Shown here in pieces: positions 23,901-33,800 of a stretch of 64,000 nucleotides of DNA. Under the pieces are notes generated by a model. It did not search any database, had not been told where the DNA came from, and saw only the letters and a list, made by a program, of their open reading frames with translations. The position numbers and the translations under genes were made by a program. The number at the start of each line of letters is the position of its first letter. Position 1 is the first letter of the stretch. Origin of the DNA: Hydractinia symbiolongicarpus (lineage: Eukaryota; Cnidaria; Hydrozoa; Anthoathecata; Hydractiniidae); assembly GCF_029227915.1 (NCBI RefSeq), contig NC_079880.1, forward strand, positions 14,340,001 through 14,404,000, given 5' to 3'.

Positions 23901-24208
23901 CTGGGAACAATAAAACCTTTTACTTTAGTAGGTATATTTTAGGTATTAGGTATATTGTTTCAAATTCATCTCAGAAAAAATAAACATCGCAAATCACAAG
24001 ATCCAATTTGAAGACATAGACAACGGAAAAGATAAACAGCTGACATTCAACGGAACCTCGTTTGTAATCTTGGGCGCAAAATACATATGGATTGTTGGAT
24101 TGAACGGCATATTTCTCACAAACAAAAGTGAAACGAAGCATTGCGAAACAAAGTCAGTGATTGTTATGCATATCTTCTTAAATCCGAAAATAATAGTGTT
24201 TAATTTAA
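20909..24208. other. Intergenic, repeats only
   Basis: No gene is supportable. Recognisable repeats are a CCTCGTC-family palindrome at 21071-21140 (ATCCCAGGGCC facing GGCCCTGGGTTCGAGG), a foldback at 22401-22471, and an element end at 22744-22769 that recurs at 46425-46450. The 101-codon plus-strand ORF at 21232-21537 is Lys/Ile/Asn-rich with no recognised motif and no splice context. Confidence 0.5.
22401..22471. repeat. Foldback repeat
   Basis: GAGACCAGCGCAATTTTTCT at 22401-22420 is matched in inverted orientation by AAAAATTACGCTGGGTCTC at 22453-22471, with a loop of about 30 bases that extends the pairing (TTACTACC facing GGTGGGAA). Its first bases recur at 46403-46421 (GCCAGGAGACCCAATTTTT), and a second motif 270 bases downstream recurs there too. 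Confidence 0.6.
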
Positions 24209-24420
24209 AATGGAACCTTTTCCAACCGTTAAAGGTAAAATGTTGCGTTGCCGAAGAAAATCTACAACGGTTGAATTATTTTTGCTCCTGTAGAATGCCA
24301 TACTGCAGAAAAAATAACAATGAAGACAAGGATATGGTGGAATGCAACAAATGTCTGGAATGGTTCCACAGAAAATGCAAAGACATGCCTCACTATGTTT
24401 TTGAAAGGAGTTATTGCAAA
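24209..24420 (+). pseudogene. PHD-finger fragment of a SWIM/Ulp1/PHD multicopy family
   Basis: An upstream frame gives EPFPTVKGKMLRCRRKSTTV and then hits a stop; one frame away the sequence continues FCSCRMPYCRKNN...DMVECNKCLEWFHRKCKDMP. The Cys/His spacing (C-x-C...C, then C-x2-C, H-x2-C) is that of a PHD finger missing its last Cys pair. The PFPT lead-in and the CxCRMPY start are as I remember from the C-terminus of a cnidarian multicopy family that carries SWIM, Ulp1-like and PHD domains. A longer broken member lies at 41.5-43.1 kb. Only the tail is present here, with one frameshift near 24290. Confidence 0.65.
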
Positions 24421-25121
24421 ACTGATTTTGTTTCAGTTGCAATAATTGACTTCAGCCTCACATTTATACTAACTGTTATTATTTGGTTATTTAATTTTAA
24501 AAACTAACTAAATTATGTTAAGAAAAAAACAAAATTAATTTGCGATTTTTTTCTATATCCCATATGACGCACGGGGGCCGTAATAAGCAAAGAAAGCCTG
24601 AGAAGGGGAATGAAATGTGGACGTATTTTCGAGTATTTTTGGCTGATTTGGATAACTGCTTTGCAGTATACTGGCTGACCTTGAATTACTATTTTTTAGC
24701 AAAAATTTGAACCTACCAATCGACTCTTGTAACTAATGTTTTCCCGTTTGCTCATAACTTATCTCGTTTTCATGTTATTCTGCATTTTTGCATGCATATT
24801 CCGCGGAACCATATGGATATGGATATAGGTATCTTAGTATATTGCGATGTTGAAAATTTGTTTATGAGTACTAACATTTATTATAACTACAATACACCTT
24901 TCCCGAATTTAAATTATCGATTACATCATCGGCATGAAAACGAGGCACTTCTTAGTAAACTTTGTAAACACTAAAAATACAGCTGGTGAATGTGATACTT
25001 TTATGCGTTGTGAATGATCTTTTATTGTGTATTTTTCTAAAGGATTGCAGGTTTTTCTTAACGAAACCACTTATAATGTATTTAAAAACATACTTGTCTT
25101 GTAAAAGAAGAATATGTATTT

Positions 25122-25560
25122 GTGATGGCGAGTAGCAATCAGAAAGGTCAGCAAGAAATTTATCATAATTTAATTTATCCAGGTATATCAACCTCTCGGC
25201 CTGGTAACTCTTGTTGCGTACTGTTATGCAAAAGTTCTACTCTTAATAAACCCAGAGTTAAACAGGCATTGGAATGTTTTCATTTCCATCGGATCCAAGT
25301 TTGAGAAAACAATGGGTAAGCATCATTTCAAGATATCGTAGAAGGGGAGGTGTGATGTGTTCACAGTAAACAAGAACACAAAAGTATGTGAAGTCCACTT
25401 TGAAGTACACTGTGTAAAATTAGGTTTTGGTTGTAAACGGAAAACATTAATCAATGGCTCTGTGCCATATATATTTACGTTCAAACAAAATAATACAAAA
25501 CAAAAAAGGAAAAGTCCGAAAAAAGAGCACTTCCTGTAGTAGTCGAAACAGATTCTGAAA
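25122..25560 (+). pseudogene. THAP zinc-finger domain, frameshifted
   Basis: The first frame gives NSCCVLLCKSS..., then LECFHFHRI; a shifted frame continues with SLRKQWVSIISRYRRR, and a third gives VFTVNKNTKVCEVHF, then LINGSVPYIFTF. C-x-x-x-C at the start, W in the middle, C-x-x-H and the closing VPxIF box are the hallmarks of the THAP C2CH finger. At least two frameshifts (near 25300 and 25360) break it within 400 bases. THAP domains occur in P-element-like transposases and in other cnidarian mobile families. Downstream on the plus strand nothing beyond a short Lys/Glu-rich stretch is legible. Confidence 0.7.
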
Positions 25561-25689
25561 GCACATCACTGAAGAACAACCTGGTTTTATCACTCCTGAT
25601 GAATTAGAAACTATCAAAACTGAAAATTCAATGTTAAAAGAAAAACTAATTGATGATACTATAAACGACTTTACTGAACAGCTAGCTGT

Positions 25690-26296
25690 GTGTGTAATGT
25701 TGATTTAATTTACCCCAATCTTTTGGGATTAATACAGGATTTACATCAATAAACTCATAGGGTTGTGTTTCGTTATGTTTTGATTTATTTGAAGTATTTG
25801 ATATATTAATATTAGTAACAATCTTGATGGTATGTTCTAAACGGTAGTAGTTGGTGTGACAATGTAGATCGAACAAGAAAGTTCGCATATTTAATGTTGT
25901 TTTTTCTTTTTCGTGTACTGTCAATACAATGAGCAAAACCAACCCGTTTGTCAACCATAAGCATATCTTCTTGCAGTTTTAATATTCTTGGATTTATGTT
26001 ACACAAACTATCATTAATTCTAGGATCATATAACGTTAGATGGATACCTTTTTGTCAGCATTACTTTTTACAGGGCTGAGCATAACTAAGTCTTTAAAAA
26101 TTCTGTTTTTACTTGGAGCAAATGTAGTTGTTGATGTGAAAATGGTATCAGCAGATATGTATAGTTCATCCCTAAACTTTCTGCCACGCTCTAAAGTCTT
26201 AATAATTGCCACACCGTGCTGTTTACCACTATTTTGTCGATGCATTTCAATTTCTTTTATCGTGAACGGTGGCATTCCCTCCATGTTTTCCCTCAC
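25690..26296 (-). pseudogene. Transposon-related protein fragment (MPPFT-IKEIE family)
   Basis: From ATG 26290 or so the minus strand reads MPPFTIKEIEMHRQNSGKQH, then VAIIKTLERGRKFRDELYIS. I associate this N-terminal signature with a multicopy cnidarian and hemichordate family that goes on to a SWIM finger and a YqaJ-type nuclease domain, but neither is present. After about 85 codons the frame ends, and lower-quality frames down to 25690 (for example PRILKLQEDMLMVDKRVGF) may be decayed continuation. The family call rests on memory. Confidence 0.4.
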
Positions 26297-26942
26297 GCTT
26301 TTTCTTCAGTTTCATCGAAGACTAAATCTGTATTTTCCTCAATTATTTTAAGCAAAATATCTCTCATAGTATTGTCTTCCTCCATGTTTATATGAACGCG
26401 AATAATGTTTACCAAGATTTGCCTCGTTTTCATGCACGCAATATTATACAAAATATAAATTCGTGAAAGGTGTATTATAACTGTTTTTGTTATCCAAATT
26501 AATTAATGAATATCCATAAATGTGACTCGGTTTGCTCACACAGCCTGTGTCTTCACGAAAACAAGTTGGTTTTTGTACAAGAGTGGGTGTGGATGAAATA
26601 TAAGATTTCAAATTTTACAGAGTTTACAGATTTTCAACAAAACCAACAATCGTTTCGAATGATTTAGAAGTATTTTATTCACGTTCCAATTGTTTGTAAA
26701 CTAAAAAATATAAGTTTGCTAAATGCCTAACATTCGCTAATACTAACTAATTAGATTTGCTTTTAACGAGGTCTCTGAAATTAAAAACTAAAAAAGATTA
26801 AATAACGCAAATAACGTGAATATATATAAACTTCTAAAATCTTATCACTAGCTGATTCAGAACCTTTCGCAACATATGCCTGAAAAACTAAGAACTGTAT
26901 GCAGCTTGATACTACACAGCACCTGGTTTATCATACGATGCT

Positions 26943-27560
26943 TTGTTCAAGACTACATTGATAGAACTAGAGCTCCTATCCAACATCGTTGGACTATTAT
27001 TTTTTGAAAACTCAAATCTATTTGTTATCCATCTGCTCCAAATAAAACAAACTTTTAACAAGCCTGTCTACGTTGGAGCGTGTATCCTTCACATATCTGA
27101 ATTGCTGATGTACGACTTCCGCTACAATGTGATGAAAAAATACAACGATAGAGCAAAAGACGACGTGTATCTCAATTTACACCTGTACAGCTTCTCTAAC
27201 TATGACAAAGAACCTTCAAACTACGATGATAGAAATAAAAATGTGAGAGAAAAGTTTAAAGATAAGAAAATTATGAAAATGTTTGTTGGTCTAAGATCAA
27301 AATTATATGTGTTTGAGGTTGATAAAAACAAAAGTAAAAAGAGAATGATAAAGAGGTGCCACAAGAAAACTAGTGTGTATGAAGACTATTTAATTAGCTT
27401 AAAAGGTAAAAGGGAAGGAAGTGAACGTCATTAAAAGCTGTCCTATTCTGGAACGATGATAAACGATTTGTCAGAGATAAAAAATATAAATATGCGACTG
27501 CGCAACTATGCCTCCTGATGAGCAATAGCACAACTTTTCAGATAAATCAGCGATAAAGTC
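26943..27560 (+). pseudogene. Family B (protein-primed type) DNA polymerase fragment, palm region deleted
   Basis: The main frame (26943-27434) contains FNKPVYVGACILHISELLMY, DFRYNVMKK, then MKMFVGLRSKLYVFEVD and a KK-rich end with YEDYL. This order matches the C-terminal third of protein-primed PolB enzymes carried by Maverick/Polinton-like elements and relatives. The DTDS catalytic block expected between the two parts is missing: the sequence passes directly from KYNDRAKDD to YLNLHLYSFSNYDKEP. After a frameshift near 27430 a second frame gives TSLKAVLFWNDDKRFVRD, the usual C-terminal landmark. No integrase, capsid or terminal repeats are legible nearby. A dead fragment. Confidence 0.65.
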
Positions 27561-27637
27561 CCATGTAAATTGAATTTTCCTTCAAACTAAAAATCTAAAA
27601 ACTAAGAAGTTCAAGTTATCCGAAAAAATTAGTCTCA

Positions 27638-27660
27638 GGGGGTGGGGGGGGGGGGGGGGG
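27638..27660 (+). repeat. Poly-G tract
   Basis: A run of about 22 G with one T (GGGGGTGGGG...), immediately after the polymerase fragment. A second such tract lies at 55889-55916. It could fold as a G-quadruplex, and its true length is unreliable in most assemblies. Confidence 0.85.
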
Positions 27661-27696
27661 CTTGTGTAGGGATGTTTATGCCATGCTAATGCTTGT

Positions 27697-28085
27697 CTAT
27701 TCTATAGTCCAACGTGTTTCCTCAGATTGGCTGATATTACGACTTTCTATAAGTCTCTTTGCGACACTGTATTGTGCAAAATATCGTTTCTGTTTGTGCA
27801 TGGACATGTAACCAACATCAAATCTTGTCTACTTCATAAAACAACGTTTTCCTCAGCTTGGCGGGCATTAGGACTTTCGCCTGTTTATATTGGTTAAGGC
27901 GACAAAGAATATTATCACAGTTGTGCGGAATAATGTGGCATAGAGGTTATGGCCTATCTACAAAAAAAATGTATTTGGTATGTAGCGATAGAGAGTATTA
28001 TAAGGGTAATATGCAATATTATATTACGTTAGTTATGGCCTATCGACAGAAAAAATATGTATTTGTTATGTAGCGATAGAGAGGA
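27697..28085 (+). repeat. Two diverged short tandem duplications
   Basis: A first pair, about 131 bases apart (TGTCTATTCTATAGTCCAAC at 27697 and TGTCTACTTCATAAAACAAC at 27828), shares TTCCTCAG-TTGGC and ATTA-GACTTTC. A second pair, about 86 bases apart (27947 and 28033), shares GTTATGGCCTATC, TATGTATTTG and TATGTAGCGATAGAGAG. Neither encodes a recognisable protein. Confidence 0.6.
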
Positions 28086-28818
28086 TGTCGGATAATGAGG
28101 GTTTATCTGTCAGGTTCATTTGGAGTATCTCCAATGAACGTCGGTCGGACTTTTTATGTCGATAAAGTATGAAGGGGGTGCTAATTATATGTTGTACGTC
28201 GTGTTTCGGGACCACTTAGCCCGGTGCTAAATGAAGTCAGGTAAAAATGGCTGTCAAAGTAGCGCGTGTTGTTTTGTTAAATTTTGCTTGAAAGCTTGAT
28301 ATTTTATTCGTTTGGTTGCTATAGTAGACTCCAAATAAACCTTAGTTAATTTTAGTTAGGCATGGTAGAAAGGTACATATAATGTTCAGCTACAGTATAA
28401 TTCAGCTGCTGCGCAGGCCCACTGCTCTGGTTTCTAAGGAAGGTAGTTTCACTGACTTAGCTTTATTTATGTGGTTGGCCATGCTAATTTTGAGGGATAT
28501 AGCTACCATGTCAATTGTTACCAGAAGGCACCACAAATGCAGTTCTATAGTGTTTAAAGCTCCTATTTAAGCTTACAGAAGCCTCTCCGAAATTTTTTAC
28601 TTGCTTGTGTTACTTGTATTGACTTTCATGAGATCATCAAGGTGACAATGGGTTGTCGCCTTTAGCAAATCTTCTCACTCCAGGATTCCAGCCTGAAATG
28701 AATGTAAAGGGCACAGCTAACACTCTTTCGTGGTCCAAGTATTGTACCATGTCCACAATACTGTTTGAATAAGAGTTGTGTACGGGGATCATCAGGGATC
28801 AATGACACAGGAAATTAT

Positions 28819-30240
28819 CTAGCTGATTTTTGAAGCAACTTGTAGTACATTGAGTGATTTGTCTGATCTCTTTCGGCATTGGTTGAATAAACGAGATCCA
28901 TTGGTTCGGAAGCTGGTAAATTTCAGGGATTGGATAGGTTTGGGGACTTTTGAGGTTTTTGATTCTATTAACAGGAACCCTTTTCTGTTAGATGATTTTA
29001 CAATTATGGGCACAGAAAGGTTAGAAACTAGATTTTCAAGGATTTCCCATACATAAATAAAACAGTATAGTTCTCTTCTACGTTGGAGAGAGTACAAGTG
29101 GAAGTGACATAGAGCATTGGTAGCTACATGATAGTCCTTATGCTTATTGTATTTTTTTAATGTAGTTACGCTGTTAGTCTTCTAATTGATTTCACCTGTT
29201 TTCATTGGTGATCATAACTGTGAGCAATAGTCCACTCTAGGGATGAACCAAGGATTTCCAAAGAGTAAGCATTGACTGGGCTTGTCTGGTGAGGAAGTTC
29301 CGTAATATTTATCCAATAAACTTTTACGATAATTCAATTGTACATGCGTTCCTACTGCTCTCCATCGTTTTACAATATCGGAAAAAAAGGAGGTAAAAAT
29401 CGTGTTTTTATGAGAGTTTGTTAGAGACGAAAGCGTGTTTTCTCCAGTTTTTTAACTTCCGACGTATTAACTTCTTTCAAATTTTCTGGAAACGTTAATA
29501 ATAATAAGGTACAACTTATGTGTACTTTTCATTAAAAACAAAACACGGCAAGAAAAGTTATCACGAAAAAACGTGTTTTCTCCTTAATAAACTCTTATAA
29601 AAGTGTGATTTTTACCTCCTCTGATCGTAAAATAAGCTGCGATGAAGTGTTAGTTTTCCCGAATTATCGTGAAGGTGTATTAGTTTTCTGACAGTTTCAG
29701 TAAGTTACAGGATGTGTTCAGAAAAGGTGCAAGTGTTGCTCATTATAACACCGAGGTCTTGAACATGCAACTTTGATGGAATTGGCAAACTTAATTGATT
29801 TAGGTATTGATAGTCTGTGTGAAGTTCCATTTTACTATATTGAATAAGCTCAAACTTGGAGTTATGGAATGACATGTTATTCTGCTGAGCCCATTGATAA
29901 ACTATATATAAATCTATCTGTAGATTTTGAGAATCTAAGCAGCTTCTGATTCGACCACCAATCCGTGTATCATCTGCAAAGCTTTGTAGCAATGATGTTG
30001 AGATACTGAGTCTATATCTCCAATTAGTATTAGGAACAGTAGGGGTCCCAACACTGATCCCTGAGGGACACCAGACAGTACAGGCATTGGCTTGGATTTA
30101 GTGCCATTAACTGTAACAGTGTGGTGTCTATTGGTGAGAAATGAATGGATCCATTTGACAATGTTACGACTGACTTCCAGGTTGGCTAGTTTTGCTAAAA
30201 CAATCTGAAAGTCGATTTCTGTCCAGAACTACTGACTTAT
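28819..30240 (-). pseudogene. Broken LINE reverse transcriptase, interrupted by an inverted-repeat element
   Basis: Read down the minus strand from 30240: KWIHSFLTNRHHTV, then VLSGVPQGSVLGPLLFLIL (RT block with the conserved GVPQGS), a frameshift near 29995, FADDTRIGGRI (catalytic F/YADD block), and VQDLGVIMSNTCTFSEHI. After a gap of about 600 bases, 29097-28819 resumes with YSLQRRRELYCFIYVWEILE, as in the C-terminal part of non-LTR RT proteins. The gap contains an inverted-repeat element at 29326-29670. N-terminal endonuclease is absent. It differs clearly from the LINE at 60-63 kb, so at least two LINE lineages are present. Confidence 0.75.
29326..29670. mobile_element. Inverted-repeat element inserted in the broken LINE
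   Basis: The outer ends are ACGATAATTC (29326) and GAATTATCGT (29661). Inner arms are GGAGGTAAAAATCGTGTTTT continuing to 29423, and the inverse ending GTGTGATTTTTACCTCC at 29619. Size and structure suggest a MITE; it separates two parts of one RT pseudogene. Confidence 0.6.
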
Positions 30241-30846
30241 GTGTGATGAACACCTGAACTTACTGAACATGAGTATGTATCCAAAAGTTTACCAGCACCT
30301 ATCAAGATGTGCATATTTTACATGGCTCGTCTCACAAATATCGGGATATCATTACTAGGAAGCAAAATGGCCAAGCTTGTTGGCCGACTTTTTGAATAAA
30401 ATTTGTTCTTTTTTGTGTGATAACTTCAAAACTCGTCTGAATTATTCCTGAAATGCCTACAAATTCATTAACTTTTTTTTCTGAATTCTAAAATTGTTGA
30501 AACAATTTTCAAATTTGACAACAACACAAACAAAAAGAGTCAGTTTGTAGAAAATCATTTTAAAGAAAGTAAACTTGCTATATACATAGTTAACATGCTT
30601 CCATAGTCATGTTGCCATGTATAATGTTGTTTTGATGGTTAGATATTCATGTATTCTCTGTGCACTCCTCCCCAAGTTTTTCTCCCTCAGCAGTTCAGAA
30701 ATTTTATTTTAATACCAATTTTGTGATATTTTTATTCACAAAAGAAGCATTGTGTTGCATTGTTGATCAAGTAAAGTGTATAACTGTTCTCCAACATGGT
30801 ATTATATTTGTTACATTTTCTTTATAGGTATAATATATAAAGAAAA
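30241..30846. other. 5' flank of NADSYN1
   Basis: No coding sequence. A pyrimidine-rich acceptor (ACATTTTCTTTATAG) ends about 22 bases before the ATG at 30847, so a 5' UTR intron is possible, with the transcription start further upstream. I see no obvious TATA element. Confidence 0.4.
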
Positions 30847-33800
30847 ATGGGTCGCAAAGTTACATTGGCTACATGTTCATTGGCACAATGGGCATTAGAC
30901 TTTGAAGGAAATCTAAGAAGAATATTAGAAAGTATACGGATTGCAAAGGAACGTGGTGGTAAGTTATAAATGCATTATTTGCTTTACTGCCTACAACACA
31001 GAATCTGTTGGTGAAAAACACCAAGACGTCAGTAAATACAAGAAAGTGAAAAAAAGTCTCACAGATCATCAATTTGCACGCAAATAAGTTGTTATTGCAA
31101 ATTTGAATTTAATTTAAGTTAAACGATTGCATATTTAGAACAAACATTCTGGGATAAAAACTCCAGTTTGCCAGCTTGACCCAAATATCTATAAAAACTT
31201 GGATTGCTAAAACTCTTAATACAAGCATTGCTACACAACTGTCAATAGTAAATGGATGTGTTTTAACATAAGCTGCATGTAATCCCAGATGTTGGGACTT
31301 GTGCAACTATGGGTACTACTTCTCCCTGCTGCAGAAATTGTTTTGTTAAAAGAAATGTGCCTTTGGATATGTCCAGCAAACGTAGATTACAAAAGAAAAA
31401 CAAAATCAATATTTAATATAAACTGTAACAAAAATGTTTTCCTTAAAAAATTATTATTTTAAAAAAATTGGTCATAACTATTTCAACTGTTTTTTTCCTC
31501 AAAAAATTATTCTTATGCCCGATGAAAGAAGAACAGAAAAAACCCAGATAAACATCAACAACTTTTAATGTTAACCATCTACTTTGTATGAAATTGTGAA
31601 ATGGGTTTTTCACTATTATCAATAGATGTAATAGCAACATACTTTACGCAGTGTCAGCATCTTATATGAATATTGTTAGTCAAACTAATTTTGTAAAATA
31701 AATTTCAATGATTTTATACATACATATACATAGTTCATTATTTTATATTATTATTATTCTTTTTTTGTTAGGCAGAAGAACCAATGTATATAAGTTGGGG
31801 CCAAATAAATTGTTATTATTATTATAATTATAAATAAAAAAGATCCACTTTAATACAAATGTCTGTTACATATGAAATGCATTAGTGTATTTTCGTCATT
31901 TCAAGTTGTGATCTAGCCCATCGATAGGTTTAAATTTCAAATTCTTTTGCTAAGTAGGTTGCAACCATTGCTTGTTTCTTAGTCACTAAAGACTTTTTCC
32001 ATTTGACCGCATTTCTTACTATAGTGCAAAAAGCTCACAAGCTTTTTTGTTGGCGTATGCGTACTTAGATAAAATCTTTAATTTTACCAGTGTCTACACG
32101 CTTACTAAAACAACTTTTCAGCGTTTTCCGCTATAGCAGAAAATGTAGTAAAATGTAAGAAAACCTTTAGTACAAAAGAAGGTCCGTCAGTCTCACCTCT
32201 TCAACTAAAAAGCCTTAAAAATTATTTAGATTTCAAAGTAGTAATCATTACTTTAACATAAATTTATTTCATGAGCTAACTAAAGGCTAACTAGTTGTAA
32301 ATTTAATTTATTCTGAAATAATAATAAACCATGGTTAAATATGCAGAAGTTCTTATATTTATGAAAACTTTCTTTGGGTCTTTTACTTTAGCATGCTACC
32401 GTCTGGGGCCTGAGTTAGAAATACCAGGTTATGGATGTAATGATCACTTTTTGGAAAGTGATACGTTGCTGCATTCATGGGAATCGTTGGCATGTATTCT
32501 TGAGAACCCTGTTTGTGACAATATCATTGTTGACGTTGGCATGCCAGTGGCATATCAGCATACAGTTTATAATTGCAGAGTGATTATGTTAAATAAAAAG
32601 ATTCTGCTTATCAGACCTAAAAAGACATTAGCCATAAGTGGAAATTACAGGGAGCAACGATGGTTTTCACCATGGTTAAAGGTAAAATTATGACTACAAT
32701 GATTCATTACTTGTTGTGTACATGGCTAAATACGGTCCTAAAATTAAAAATCAAGTTTGGTGTTAATTTTGTTTGAATTATATAAAACAATACCCATTTT
32801 CGTTAGCATAAAGTTAAAACAATAATAGGTTGTTTGAAGTTAGTTTCGAAAAAAGTGTTATAGTGGGTAAGAATTTAAAAAAAAATTTAGTACCAACTGG
32901 ATTATATTTAAATTTTATCCTGTGTTTACCAGCCACAACTTTGTGTTTTAATGGATGCATTTAGCAGATACTTGTAAAAATAACAGTATATGCATCCAAG
33001 TTTATATGTTCTTAGGATTACTGTTTGGAGGAAGTCCATCTACCACCCTTGATTACGAAAATAACTGGTCAGACAAAAGTTCCATTTGGCGAGGCAATCA
33101 TTGCTACATTGGATACAGTTATTGGTTATGAAATATGCGAAGAACTTTTTTCACCAAACTCACCACACACAAACATGGCCCTTCAAGGTAACCTTTTGAT
33201 GCTTTGATGCTTTTTCTTTTGTTAATTTTCTTTTAATAGTATTAGTCTGATAAATTGTGTCTAAATTCCTCAAAGTGTAATAAAAATAAGTATTTGAGAA
33301 AACGTTTTTATTGTTTATTCCAGTTTAAGTTAAGGCAAATGTTAAAGTTAACATGTTACCCATGTACCTTTAAAGCGCAAAATAATGACCAATCAAATTA
33401 AAGAAGCAAATGCTGACATGTGAACAAAGATTCTTGATTTACATTAGCAATTTTTGTCAACATGGTTTTTTTAAGTTGGATGTAACTTGAACTTAAAGTT
33501 TTGCTGTCATTTTCATTCCTAATTTAACGGTTGTTTGGGTATGTTAGCGTGCAGTTACTAAACAAAAAATAAATTATGAAAAACAAGTTTGCCGACCGGA
33601 AGCAGGCAAATAGCATTTTACATTAGAAAATTATGCCCCTGCTAAATAAGTTAATTAAAAAAACTGAATTGTTATCAATTTAATCTTCTTATGTAACCTA
33701 TATTTTTTTAATATCACAAAAAATCTATAGTTTTATATTTTTGATACTTAATAGAGCAGCAACCCTACTCTCATGACAGATTTTTGCCATCCTTACTGCC

